Below, piece by piece: positions 25,768 to 33,203 of a stretch of 64,000 bases of DNA (position 1 is the stretch's first letter; every line of letters starts with the position of its first letter). A program made the translations under genes and the position numbers. Below the pieces are notes generated by a model. It saw only the letters and a program-made list of their open reading frames with translations. It did not search any database and was not told the DNA's origin. The stretch lies in the NCBI RefSeq assembly GCF_039928515.1, contig NZ_JBDSSZ010000278.1; one strand, written 5' to 3'. The stretch is from Capsulimonas sp039928515 (GTDB lineage: Bacteria; Armatimonadota; Armatimonadia; Armatimonadales; Capsulimonadaceae).

Positions 25768-25799
25768 TGTACACGCTCTGTACACGATGGGGGTGTATT
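25768..25799 (+). promoter_or_regulatory. SARP-like promoter with a variant repeat
   Basis: TGTACAC at 25768-25774 and 25779-25785 (each inside CTGTACACG), 11 bp apart; 8 bp later TGTATT (25794-25799). The spacing fits the SARP pattern but the heptamer differs from CTCACG, so a different activator may bind. Confidence 0.5.
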
Positions 25800-25833
25800 G
25801 TGTACTCAACCAAGTCAGGGGAGACACACAAAC

Positions 25834-26904
25834 ATGATTTTCAGAAGTGGCTGGATATTTACGGCGGCATTTTTTGCGGGAACCCTCGGCGCAGCGCCGG
25901 CGCAGGCAAAGACGCCGGCGTCTGTGAAGAAAGCCGCCTCCGCCAAGAAGGCAGCCGGACCCATCGTCCTGGGAACGACGCAGTTGGCCGGAGACTTCGG
26001 CAAGGTTGGGACGACTTACACAATCGGCAAGTCGACCCCGATCAATTTCACGCTGAAGAGCGCGGAGTATAGCGTTGTTCCCTTTACGGTTGGGCTGAAC
26101 ACATGGCAGCCGCGTGGGGATGAGAAGCTGCTGGTGCTGCGCTATACCGTTCATAATCCGATGCCGCGTGAGCAGTCCTACAGCTGGAGCGATATTCGCT
26201 TCACCGCCGTGGACGCGAAAGATATCAACCACGAGTTTATTCAGGCCGTGGTGCGTGAGGGCGATACTCAGCCGCTTTCCATTAGCTTGAAGCCGGCGCA
26301 GAAGCTGGATGTCGTGACGGCGATCGTCGTTCCAGCGATGGGCGTGGTTCCCAAGCTAATCGTGCTGCGTGAAAGCGGCGCGCCGGTCGTTCGTTATGCG
26401 CTTTCGGGCAACGTGAAGCCCTTGCCCGCCAATGTCGCGGACGCTTCGGACGCCAGCGGGGCGACCGCCAGGAAGGAAGTCCCCGCACAGCGCGACATTT
26501 TTTATGCGACCGGCGTTTTCGACACGCGTCTCGACGAAGTCGCATATGTCGATGGCCCGCTGCTGGGGCGCGCGCCCGGGGAGAACAATCGTTATATCAC
26601 GACGATCTTCACCATCAAGAATCGCAGCCAGGGAACGCAGCGCTACGTTTGGAGCGACTTTCTCCCCGACCTGCGCGACGCCGACGGCGAGTCTGCCAGC
26701 TATACCCAGGCGCTTCTGAAGGCGACCCGAGATGAGTCGACATACGGCGAATTGGCGCCGGGCGAAGAAGCCCGGATCCGCTTCTTCTTCCCCCTGCCCA
26801 AGAGTGTCGCGGGAAAGACGCTGAAGCTTTCCGAAGGCAAACAGATCGACGCCCGCGTGGCGCGCGTCTTCGCCTTCGACTTGAGCGACGCGCCGGCGAA
26901 ATAG
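25834..26904 (+). CDS. Secreted protein with two related beta-sandwich domains
   Basis: Start ATG 25834, preceded by GGGGAG; signal peptide MIFRSGWIFTAAFFAGTLGAAPAQA. A Lys/Ala-rich linker (KKAASAKKAAG) follows, then two regions that look related: LVLRYTVHNPMPREQSYSWSD and TTIFTIKNRSQGTQRYVWSD, each followed by a TAVDAKD/LRDADG loop. This resembles DUF4352-type Ig-like domains found in secreted lipoproteins. I recognise no catalytic motif. It has its own repeat-bearing promoter and lies among the putative SARP targets. A role in binding or signalling at the cell surface is possible but unsupported. Confidence 0.65.
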   Translation: MIFRSGWIFTAAFFAGTLGAAPAQAKTPASVKKAASAKKAAGPIVLGTTQLAGDFGKVGTTYTIGKSTPINFTLKSAEYSVVPFTVGLNTWQPRGDEKLLVLRYTVHNPMPREQSYSWSDIRFTAVDAKDINHEFIQAVVREGDTQPLSISLKPAQKLDVVTAIVVPAMGVVPKLIVLRESGAPVVRYALSGNVKPLPANVADASDASGATARKEVPAQRDIFYATGVFDTRLDEVAYVDGPLLGRAPGENNRYITTIFTIKNRSQGTQRYVWSDFLPDLRDADGESASYTQALLKATRDESTYGELAPGEEARIRFFFPLPKSVAGKTLKLSEGKQIDARVARVFAFDLSDAPAK

Positions 26905-26962
26905 CCGCCGCTATTCGCGTTACGTTCGGCGCATCTCAGGAAAACGAACAAGGGACGAAAAT

Positions 26963-27005
26963 CTCACGCGACTATCACGCCCTTCTCACGGTGGGCGCAT
27001 ATACT
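26963..27005 (+). promoter_or_regulatory. SARP-type promoter with three 11-bp-spaced direct repeats
   Basis: CTCACGC (26963), ATCACGC (26974) and CTCACGG (26985), then 8 bp and TATACT (27000-27005). It is almost identical in sequence to the promoter at 20281 (ATCACGCCCTTCTCACG and ATACTCTTCTC are shared). Confidence 0.75.
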
Positions 27006-27085
27006 CTTCTCGCAGGCGTCTCCAATGCCCTGTATAGCCGAGGGGCGTTGGAACGAAGCAATCAACGAGGATTGAGGAATAACAA

Positions 27086-27382
27086 ATGACTAGTATATTG
27101 AAAACGATATTTACGGCGACTGTCGCCGTCGGCGTCTGTGCGACGGGAACCGCAATGGCTGCTGCGGCGTCCTATCAAGTGAAGCCGATCCATGCGGCGC
27201 CCACGCCGATGGCGGCCTCCCAAAATATTTCGCGTGTCATGTCCAAAAGCTCAGACAAATGTCGCGTTCGCCGGCAGAAGCTTTCAGAGTTCACGCTTCT
27301 TCCGCATCCAGCGCTGAATGCGGATCGACACTTGGATTTGACGCCTTTTATGCTGCTCCCTGTTCGGAGCGACAAGCAATAA
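27086..27382 (+). CDS. Small secreted hypothetical protein under a SARP-type promoter
   Basis: 98 residues. Signal peptide MTSILKTIFTATVAVGVCATGTAMA, cleavage near AAAASYQ. The mature part is short, basic and without recognisable motif (KSSDKCRVRRQKLSEF, HLDLTPFMLLP). GAGGATTGAGGAA lies before the ATG. It is the first gene after the three-repeat promoter and is followed after 52 bp by another small membrane-protein gene, so the two probably form one transcript. Export and small size suggest a secreted factor, but no family can be named. Confidence 0.65.
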   Translation: MTSILKTIFTATVAVGVCATGTAMAAAASYQVKPIHAAPTPMAASQNISRVMSKSSDKCRVRRQKLSEFTLLPHPALNADRHLDLTPFMLLPVRSDKQ

Positions 27383-27434
27383 GATCGTCTTGTCCCTTCA
27401 ATTTTGTCGGGCAGCTTTTGAAATGAGGTAAAAA

Positions 27435-27584
27435 ATGTCACCCCGCAGTGCGCTTCGTTTAGTTTTTGGTACGTTTGCCGTTGTCGCTGTCACGCTTCAC
27501 TTTTTGTGCATGCAGATGCTGAACGCGGAGGGTAAGAACCCGCTTCCGGTAACTCACATCGCGAGCGTCGCCGCCGCGCGCTAA
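27435..27584 (+). CDS. 49-residue membrane-anchored peptide gene
   Basis: ATG 27435 preceded by GAGGTA at a 5-nt spacing; TAA at 27582-27584. The product begins MSPRSALRLVFGTFAVVAVT, a basic N-terminus followed by one hydrophobic helix, and ends with a short hydrophilic tail (NAEGKNPLPVTHIASVAAAR). No family recognised. It lies directly downstream of the secreted small protein at 27086 and is presumably expressed from the same SARP-type promoter. The good ribosome binding site and membrane-like sequence argue that it is real. Confidence 0.55.
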   Translation: MSPRSALRLVFGTFAVVAVTLHFLCMQMLNAEGKNPLPVTHIASVAAAR

Positions 27585-27634
27585 TATCGATAAAAAGTAC
27601 GGCCGACGCGGTGATCCGCGCTGGCCACAATCCG

Positions 27635-28867
27635 TCATCTATCCACGATTTGCTTACCAGCCGTGATTTTGTACACCGTCGTGATTGATTTGTTTTCGTC
27701 GAGCTTCTCTGTTCGCAAGCGCCGGCACTTTTCAATCATCTGCGCTTCGGTATCCTGAAACGGATCGATCGGTGTGATCGGCGCCGCATTGCTGTATAGC
27801 CCCCACTGCGATTGTCCGCCTTTCGCCCATGTCACTTTGTAGCTCCATGGCGACCAGGAGATCGACTGCCCCTGCATGGAGGTTACGAAACGCGTCAGCG
27901 TGTCCGAGGTTCCGTGCGGCTCCATACAGAACTCGCCGAGATAGTAGGGGACTTTGCGCTTCTCGCGCTCGGCCTGAATATCGGCGATAATCCCATCGGA
28001 GCTTTTGGTCTGATCTTCCGGCGTTTTGGCGTTGAAGTTATAGTAGTGGACGCTGAGGACGACATTGGTCCATCCCATCGCTGTCGGGTCGGGCATGTGC
28101 TGGATGCCTTTGTATCCATCTTCAATAAAGACAAGATGGTCGGGATCTCCTGCTCGAACTGCTTTGTACAGGGTGTCCTGGACTTGGTAGAGCGCGGCGG
28201 AGTTCGCTGCGCCCATCGGCTCGTTCAGCAGATCGTAGCCGGCGACGGCGCTGCTCTTACGGTACCGTTTGGCGAGTCGTGTCCAGAGCGCCTGGGCGGC
28301 CTCAATGTTCTTAGGCTCCTTGAAGAAAAGATTGACGCCAGATTGTCCTGTATGGTCTTGATCGCTTTGACCCCCAGGAGCTCCGTGAAGATCCAAGATC
28401 ACATACATGCCGCGCTTGTCGGCCCAGGAGACGGCGCGGTCCAGCCAGGCAAGGCCGCCGGGTTCGTCGGCAAGCTCGGCGAGGAACGGCACGCGGACGC
28501 AGTTGAATCCGGCGGCCTGAATTCTGTCAAAGTCGGATTCCTCGATCCAGGAATTGCGAAACGCCGTCTGCACGCGCGTCTTGGCTTTCGCGCCGAGGCG
28601 CTTTTCCACGGTCTTCCACAGGGTCACATGGTCCTTGACGGGCGCTTCGGACGAGCCTTCGGGCGGCTTGGTGACGAACGGCTGCATCCACATCTCCTCC
28701 ACGAGCCAGCCGCCGAGGTTGACGCCGCGCAGCGTCACGGGCTTGCCCTTGGCGTCCACAATTGCGCCGCCCTGCGCGCGGAGCATAGATGGCTTGGCGG
28801 CCTGAGCCTGAGCGATGGGAAGCAAAGTCGCCGAAAGGGCGAGAAGGCAGGGAAGAAGTGTTTTCAT
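27635..28867 (-). CDS. Secreted GH5 glycoside hydrolase
   Basis: Start ATG 28867 (MKTLLPCLLALSATLLPIAQAQA signal peptide); the frame is open for 29 further codons without a leader. GH5 motifs: RGVNLGGWLVEEMW, FNCVRVPF, ILDLHGAPGGQS, GYDLLNEPMG (acid/base Glu in NEP) and YYLGEFCMEP (nucleophile Glu). The N-terminal RGVNLGGWL and DLHGAPG segments are typical of the exo-beta-1,3-glucanase-like branch, so a beta-glucan substrate is a reasonable guess. It follows a LacI gene by 83 bp in the same direction and is probably cotranscribed and regulated with it. Confidence 0.87.
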   Translation of the reverse strand: MKTLLPCLLALSATLLPIAQAQAAKPSMLRAQGGAIVDAKGKPVTLRGVNLGGWLVEEMWMQPFVTKPPEGSSEAPVKDHVTLWKTVEKRLGAKAKTRVQTAFRNSWIEESDFDRIQAAGFNCVRVPFLAELADEPGGLAWLDRAVSWADKRGMYVILDLHGAPGGQSDQDHTGQSGVNLFFKEPKNIEAAQALWTRLAKRYRKSSAVAGYDLLNEPMGAANSAALYQVQDTLYKAVRAGDPDHLVFIEDGYKGIQHMPDPTAMGWTNVVLSVHYYNFNAKTPEDQTKSSDGIIADIQAEREKRKVPYYLGEFCMEPHGTSDTLTRFVTSMQGQSISWSPWSYKVTWAKGGQSQWGLYSNAAPITPIDPFQDTEAQMIEKCRRLRTEKLDENKSITTVYKITAGKQIVDR

Positions 28868-28950
28868 AAGAACTGCGTCGTGGAGACCGACGGCCGGAGA
28901 CGACACGGCCGGCGACTGCGAGAGAATTGCGTACGATCGAGACCACATCC

Positions 28951-29970
28951 TCACGAGACAGGTGGAGCGGTGGAGTCGCGAACGACGAGCGTGGGCTTGA
29001 GGAGCCAGGTTGACGGATCAGGCGCGTCTCCAGCCAGTCTTTGGAAAAGCAGGCGCGCCGCCGTCTCGCCGATCTCGATCAGCGGCTGCCGCACGGATGT
29101 CAGCGCGGGAATGCCGATCGCGCCTTCGGGCGTATCGTCGACGCCGACCACGGAGAGGCGGATCGGTACGGAGATGCCCAGATCGCGAGCGGCTTGCATG
29201 GCCCCCATGGCGTTTTGGTCATTCGCCGCGAAGATGGCGGTCGGCGGGCTAGGCAGAGTCAGCAAACGCCGTGTCTGCGCGTAGGCCAGATCTGCATCGA
29301 ACGCGCCTGGACCAGCAGCGTATTCCGGCGGCAAATGGAATCCTTCCGCCGACATGAAATGATGATAAGCTTCCGTGCGCGTCCGTCCGCCTAGCATGTT
29401 CACAGGCCCCGTCAGATGCGCGATGCGCGTATGGCCCAGACCGCGCAAATGCTCCAAGGCAAGCCGTGTGCCATGTAAATTGTCCGTATCCACCGAGGCG
29501 ATCCCGTAAGGATCTCCGGGATAGGAAACAGTAACGATGGGGATGTTGCAGGACGCGAGCGCCGGGACAATATCGGCGTCCATCGGCGGCGCCACAACGA
29601 TCAGTCCATCGGTGCGCTGGTCTCGGTAAGTCGCCGCCGAAAGCTCGGCGGTCCGCCATGGATCGGTGCAAAACGTGACGTTATAACCCGCCGATGAGGA
29701 AGCCGTGAGCACCCCTTGCAGAATAAACGACGTGTAGGGATGGCTGACGACCACCATCGTATTGACGGTCCCAAACAAGATGCCGATCGTGTTCATGCGC
29801 TTATGCGACAGCCCTCGCGCCACGGCGCTGGGATGGTAGTTCAGCTCCTGCATGGCCCTCAGCACGCGCGCCCGCGTTTCGGGCAGCAGCACGCGCTTGC
29901 CGTTCAATACATAGGATACGGTGGCGGTAGAGACGCCGCACGCCTTGGCGACATCTTTGATAGTAGTCAT
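28951..29970 (-). CDS. LacI family regulator of the GH5/pseudopilin locus
   Basis: ATG 29970 gives MTTIKDVAKACGVSTATVSYVLNG, the classical LacI start; an earlier in-frame start is unlikely. Hinge LNYHPSAVARGLSHKRMNTIGIL, then a PBP1-like domain (GLIVVAPPMDADIV, VDTDNLHGTRLALEHL, FAANDQNAMGAM, VVGVDDTPEG). It is divergent from a DUF1559 gene. The two promoters each carry a copy of a GTTTAACCGC-type operator (29989-30004 and 30149-30164), so it probably represses itself, the GH5 gene behind it and the pseudopilin-lipoprotein pair opposite. The inducer is likely a beta-glucan oligosaccharide, judging only from GH5. Confidence 0.9.
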   Translation of the reverse strand: MTTIKDVAKACGVSTATVSYVLNGKRVLLPETRARVLRAMQELNYHPSAVARGLSHKRMNTIGILFGTVNTMVVVSHPYTSFILQGVLTASSSAGYNVTFCTDPWRTAELSAATYRDQRTDGLIVVAPPMDADIVPALASCNIPIVTVSYPGDPYGIASVDTDNLHGTRLALEHLRGLGHTRIAHLTGPVNMLGGRTRTEAYHHFMSAEGFHLPPEYAAGPGAFDADLAYAQTRRLLTLPSPPTAIFAANDQNAMGAMQAARDLGISVPIRLSVVGVDDTPEGAIGIPALTSVRQPLIEIGETAARLLFQRLAGDAPDPSTWLLKPTLVVRDSTAPPVS

Positions 29971-29988
29971 TGTCTGATCACACACCTC

Positions 29989-30004
29989 GGTTACGCGGTT
30001 AAAC
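29989..30004. promoter_or_regulatory. LacI operator, GTTTAACCGC class (regulator side)
   Basis: Reads GTTTAACCGCGTAACC on the minus strand, matching 13 of 16 positions of the site at 30149. It lies 9 bp downstream of the LacI -10 box. Confidence 0.7.
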
Positions 30005-30013
30005 GTTGGGCCA

Positions 30014-30042
30014 ATTGTATCATGGCCGCCTTGAGTTGTCAA
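30014..30042 (-). promoter_or_regulatory. Promoter of the LacI-GH5 unit
   Basis: Minus strand TTGACA (30037-30042), 17-nt spacer, TACAAT (30014-30019). Confidence 0.85.
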
Positions 30043-30112
30043 GCGCTCGTATTTCGCTCAGCTGTGCAATTTGCCATATGATAAATACGCAATAATTTCA
30101 AAAAAACTGTTA

Positions 30113-30141
30113 TTGACAAATTGGCAAGTGTCTGATATACT
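30113..30141 (+). promoter_or_regulatory. Promoter of the pseudopilin-lipoprotein unit
   Basis: TTGACA (30113-30118), 17-nt spacer, TATACT (30136-30141), followed by the operator at 30149. Confidence 0.88.
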
Positions 30142-30148
30142 CAGGATA

Positions 30149-30164
30149 GTTTAACCGCTTAAAC
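30149..30164. promoter_or_regulatory. LacI operator, GTTTAACCGC class (pseudopilin side)
   Basis: GTTTAACCGCTTAAAC, a 16-bp palindrome with a single mismatched pair, centred on CG, 7 bp after the -10 box. Confidence 0.78.
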
Positions 30165-30209
30165 ACTAGAGACATATATCACAGCCATTATCCAGAAGGA
30201 GTTCCACCG

Positions 30210-31022
30210 ATGAAACGACGCGCCGGATTTACACTTATTGAGCTTCTCGTTGTGATCGCTATCATTGCGATCCTAGCCGCCATCCTCTTCCCTGTCTTTG
30301 CCAAGGCCCGAGAGAAGGCCCGCCAGATTTCCTGTACATCCAATTTGAAGCAGATTGGTCTCGCTATTTTTCAGTACACACAAGATTACGATGAAACATA
30401 TCCTCAGGCCAATGACCAGCGGGGAATCCAGTGGTATGACCATGTCGATCCGTACGTTAAAAGCGGCGCCAAATTCAACGGTGCTAGCTACGGAACGGGG
30501 GGTGTCTGGCATTGTCCATCTTTCCCAAATACTGATCAGGGACAAAACTACGGGGCCAGCGACGGGCTGTTTCCCAACAATGCTGGACAGGATCCCAACG
30601 ATCCTAATTCAGGCTTCGTAAAACCATGGAGCTTAGCGATTGTGGATGCTCCTGCCGATAAAATTATGGTTGCGGAAAAGGGATTAAATGGGGCTGCTTG
30701 GGGCTATGAGCAGTTTCTAACTATGCAAAATTGGTGGGCGACGAGCGTCAAGACTGGCGGCGTTTACGATCCGTCGAAAGACAACAGCTCAATTTCGGCT
30801 TCCGATACCATGAACCGTGATGTCAGCAGCGGCACTCCTTGGGAAGGGGGCCGAACTGTTCGCTATCGTCATACAGATATGGCGAACGTGCTGTTCTGTG
30901 ATGGTCACGCTAAAGCCATGCATAAGGGCAGCATCAAGTGGTATCAGAATGTTTATATTCCACAGGTGTATGAGGGCAGCACTGCGAAGGAATACAGCTG
31001 GGCCAATCCCAATCCTTCTTAA
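30210..31022 (+). CDS. DUF1559 pseudopilin with H-X9-DG motif
   Basis: AAGGAG leads ATG 30210. MKRRAGFTLIELLVVIAII is a compact prepilin signal followed by FPVFAKAREKARQ. The body is more divergent than the copies in the first locus and has aromatic and Asn-rich stretches. HTDMANVLFCDG supplies the H-X9-DG motif close to the C-terminus. It is the first gene after a strong operator-controlled promoter and is followed by a small lipoprotein gene. As with the other copies, processing by prepilin peptidase is expected; the biological role is unknown. Co-regulation with a GH5 enzyme suggests a role during beta-glucan use. Confidence 0.88.
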   Translation: MKRRAGFTLIELLVVIAIIAILAAILFPVFAKAREKARQISCTSNLKQIGLAIFQYTQDYDETYPQANDQRGIQWYDHVDPYVKSGAKFNGASYGTGGVWHCPSFPNTDQGQNYGASDGLFPNNAGQDPNDPNSGFVKPWSLAIVDAPADKIMVAEKGLNGAAWGYEQFLTMQNWWATSVKTGGVYDPSKDNSSISASDTMNRDVSSGTPWEGGRTVRYRHTDMANVLFCDGHAKAMHKGSIKWYQNVYIPQVYEGSTAKEYSWANPNPS

Positions 31023-31044
31023 TTGCCTTGGCTAAGGAAATAAT

Positions 31045-31076
31045 ATGGCGAGAGCGACTCTGATTGCTCTCGCCAT
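31045..31076 (+). other. Hairpin between pseudopilin and lipoprotein genes
   Basis: 11-bp perfect stem ATGGCGAGAGC/GCTCTCGCCAT with a 10-nt loop and only a short T-poor tail; possible partial terminator or mRNA stabiliser, equivalent to the one at 15809. Confidence 0.6.
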
Positions 31077-31086
31077 TCGATTGTAA

Positions 31087-31311
31087 ATGAAAACGAAGAT
31101 TATGTACGATCACCGAAAAACCTTCAAATTATTGTGCGTCGCTATCTTTGTCGCCTCTGTGGGCGTTGTCGGTTGCGGTCATAAAGAAGAACCCGCAGGA
31201 CCGCCTCCGCCTGCGGGCGCCGCAACACTTGATCCCGCTGCCCAATCACAGATGCAGGCCCAGCAGCAAGCCGAAAGCGCAGCACGCTCGCGAACCGCGC
31301 CGCCGAAGTAG
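31087..31311 (+). CDS. Small Gln/Ala-rich lipoprotein paired with a DUF1559 pseudopilin
   Basis: 74 residues. The N-terminus (MKTKIMYDHRKTFKLL) is basic, followed by a hydrophobic run ending VGVVGC, a good lipobox. The mature part is GHKEEPAGPPPPAGAATL, then a Gln/Ala-rich segment QSQMQAQQQAESAARSR. ATG 31102 is an alternative start. It is the second gene after the operator-controlled promoter at 30113. Size, lipobox, composition and position behind a DUF1559 gene match the proteins at 15550 and 55442, and the AQ-rich AESAARS stretch resembles EAARQSA of the latter. No domain is recognised. Confidence 0.72.
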   Translation: MKTKIMYDHRKTFKLLCVAIFVASVGVVGCGHKEEPAGPPPPAGAATLDPAAQSQMQAQQQAESAARSRTAPPK

Positions 31312-31350
31312 CCGTTCAGAAGCACACACACAAAACTCAAAACGAATGTG

Positions 31351-31379
31351 AGCCGACGCCGTGAGGCGCCGGCTGTTTT
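31351..31379 (+). terminator. Intrinsic terminator after lipoprotein gene
   Basis: 10-bp stem with one mismatch (31351-31360 with 31365-31374), GTGA loop, followed by GTTTTG. Confidence 0.75.
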
Positions 31380-31421
31380 GCTGTCTGGGGAAGTATAATC
31401 TCAGAGCGCTTCCGCGCAGAT

Positions 31422-32018
31422 ATGAGATCTATGACCAACCACTACATCGTTTTCGAAAAGACCGTGCATTCGGTCGTTCACATCGTTCAGGGCGATACGC
31501 TCGCCGCCGCAATTTGGAATTATATTATCCGCGACCAGACGGAAGCCGCGCTTCAGCCCGATGGGGCTGTCTTCGCCTGGGGAGTCACTTATCCGCACCC
31601 GCTGGCTTACATCGAGCGCTGGCACAAGTGTGAGGGGGATTGGCAGATCCGGGAACTGCCCGATTGGGCCTGGTCGGATCCATCCGCGCAGATCTTTACC
31701 GACAAAGGCCCGGACGACGTGACACAGGCCTTGGAGTCGTGTTTGGAGAAGTTCGTCAAGCGTTCTCCCAAGGCGGACGCGCAGTGGTTCGTTTGGCCGC
31801 TCACGACGGGCGTGCTGGTGACGTTCTATCAGACGAAGCATCTGGAGCTTAAGATTTTGAGACGCTATCTCTGGACCTGGAACGGAAAGCGCGAGAAGAT
31901 CGTCGAATGGAAAGGCGACTACGCACAGCTCGCCGAGGAGCTGGACACGCAAACCGTCCACATGCGTCCCGGCGCCCAGTCGTCCCTTTCCGCCGTACCT
32001 GGTGGAGTAGGATTTTAA
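31422..32018 (+). CDS. Hypothetical cytoplasmic protein
   Basis: 198 residues, no signal peptide or membrane segment. Rich in aromatic residues (WAWSDPSAQIF, AQWFVWPLTTGVLVTFYQTKHLELKI, YLWTWNGKREKIVEWKGDY). ATG 31431 is an equally possible start; neither has a strong ribosome binding site. I recognise no family. It is the first of a string of small plus-strand genes (31.4-34.8 kb) with short gaps, which may form an operon up to the large glycosidase at 34836. Confidence 0.6.
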   Translation: MRSMTNHYIVFEKTVHSVVHIVQGDTLAAAIWNYIIRDQTEAALQPDGAVFAWGVTYPHPLAYIERWHKCEGDWQIRELPDWAWSDPSAQIFTDKGPDDVTQALESCLEKFVKRSPKADAQWFVWPLTTGVLVTFYQTKHLELKILRRYLWTWNGKREKIVEWKGDYAQLAEELDTQTVHMRPGAQSSLSAVPGGVGF

Positions 32019-32035
32019 CCCAGGAGAATCGTTCT

Positions 32036-32554
32036 ATGATCCGACAGTTTCCGAAGGCGTTCACAACGGCGCTTTGCCTGATCGCCGCCGGCGTCACGCT
32101 CCACGCCTCGCCCACAGGTGAGAAGACACTGACGCCGGCCGACCGAAAACACTTGCTGAACGACAAATTCCAGACTTCTTACACCAGCCATGCTCTGCCG
32201 GCGTCGGTGAAGGCTCTCTACGCCGCCCCGCCGCTGAATGAGCCGCCTCCGTCCGGCGCCAAGATGACGTTTCCCATGGCCGAGCCCGGCAAGCCGTGGA
32301 ACGTCGGCGACGCCGTGCAGGATACGAGCCTGCCATTTCGCCGTCTGATTTTCGTCGCCGTCTCCAAGGACTATTGTTTAGTCACCTACGAACGCGGCGG
32401 CATCGCCTACAGCCGCTGCGCTTCGCTGTTCCACTACACGGGCAAAAAGGCCGACCTGCGATGGTCCGGGAACATCTACGGAGACTTCAAAACCCTGCAC
32501 GATGTCCGTGTCGCGATCAAGGCGCACAAGTATCGTGACGGCGGCCTGCTCTGA
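32036..32554 (+). CDS. Secreted hypothetical protein
   Basis: Start ATG 32036 with CAGGAG 6-7 nt upstream; signal peptide MIRQFPKAFTTALCLIAAGVTLHA. The mature part of about 148 residues has a segment LLNDKFQTSYTSHALPASVKALYA and a C-terminal beta-rich portion with FVAVSKDYCLVTYERGGIAYS. No catalytic motif or known family is evident. The C-terminal pattern (a short strand pair, SLFHYTGKKADLRWSG, ending in AIKAHKYRDGGLL) recalls proteins that read out a stored value. It starts 17 bp after the preceding stop and is probably in the same operon. Confidence 0.65.
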   Translation: MIRQFPKAFTTALCLIAAGVTLHASPTGEKTLTPADRKHLLNDKFQTSYTSHALPASVKALYAAPPLNEPPPSGAKMTFPMAEPGKPWNVGDAVQDTSLPFRRLIFVAVSKDYCLVTYERGGIAYSRCASLFHYTGKKADLRWSGNIYGDFKTLHDVRVAIKAHKYRDGGLL

Positions 32555-32602
32555 TGCCGCCGATGGCGCGGCGGACGCGAAGAGCGTTCGTGAGGAGACA
32601 TT

Positions 32603-32803
32603 ATGTTTTCCGTGGTCTTGTTCATTCTGCTCCTTCCACTGTTCGTAGCGGGGTGGATCTTCGCGATCTGGTGTGTCCGAAAAGCGCTCTTCCCGGATCG
32701 ACGTCCGCACTCTCATCAGTCCGGGCCGCCGGCGCCCCCAGCGGGCGTGTGGCCACCGCCTCCCACGCATCCTGAAGATCCGTCATCTCAGAAAGGACAG
32801 TAA
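32603..32803 (+). CDS. Small single-pass membrane protein
   Basis: 66 residues; GAGGAG lies before ATG 32603. One N-terminal hydrophobic helix (VVLFILLLPLFVAGWIFAIW) is followed by a cytoplasmic or external tail rich in Pro and His (PHSHQSGPPAPPAGVWPPPP). No family recognised. Its stop overlaps the start of the next gene by one base (TAATG), indicating translational coupling with the VOC protein. Confidence 0.6.
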   Translation: MFSVVLFILLLPLFVAGWIFAIWCVRKALFPDRRPHSHQSGPPAPPAGVWPPPPTHPEDPSSQKGQ

Positions 32804-33174
32804 TGAGCGTAAACGTTCAATTCAAGCGCGTCAGCCCCATGCTGGGCGTCTCCGACATGGAGAAGACGCTCGCATTCTATACTACTGTTCTGCTGTTCGA
32901 CATCGCCATGCAGTCTCCTGGCTACTCGATTGTCGAAAAGAACGGCGCGAGCGTGCATTTCTCCCTTGTCCAGGACGAAACGATCTTAAAGGGCCTGCGC
33001 GGCCATACGGAGATTTACATCGAAGTCGAAGGAATCGACGCGCTTTGGGAGCATGTCGCGCAGTTCAAGGGCCAGTACCGCATCCGCGATCTGTTCACCC
33101 AGAGCTATGGAATGCGTGAATTTCATATCGACGACCCAAACGAATGCCTTGTGTTCGTGGGGCAGCGGGCGTGA
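32803..33174 (+). CDS. VOC/glyoxalase-superfamily protein
   Basis: 123 residues, one VOC module of two beta-alpha-beta-beta-beta units: VSPMLGVSDMEKTLAFYTTVL at the start and HTEIYIEVEGIDALWEHV in the middle, ending REFHIDDPNECLVFVGQ. The H-T-E and E-F-H-I-D segments could hold a metal, but the substrate cannot be inferred: family members include bleomycin/fosfomycin resistance proteins, epimerases and dioxygenases. It is translationally coupled to the small membrane protein upstream. Confidence 0.8.
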   Translation: MSVNVQFKRVSPMLGVSDMEKTLAFYTTVLLFDIAMQSPGYSIVEKNGASVHFSLVQDETILKGLRGHTEIYIEVEGIDALWEHVAQFKGQYRIRDLFTQSYGMREFHIDDPNECLVFVGQRA

Positions 33175-33203
33175 ACTTTTTATCGGCAGCTGTGGGATCG
33201 ATC

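Noticed and set aside
24122..25831. Open frame of 569 codons on the minus strand opposite the HAF-repeat gene
   Set aside because: Arg/Asp/His-rich shadow frame running through a strong terminator of the real gene; no start signal.
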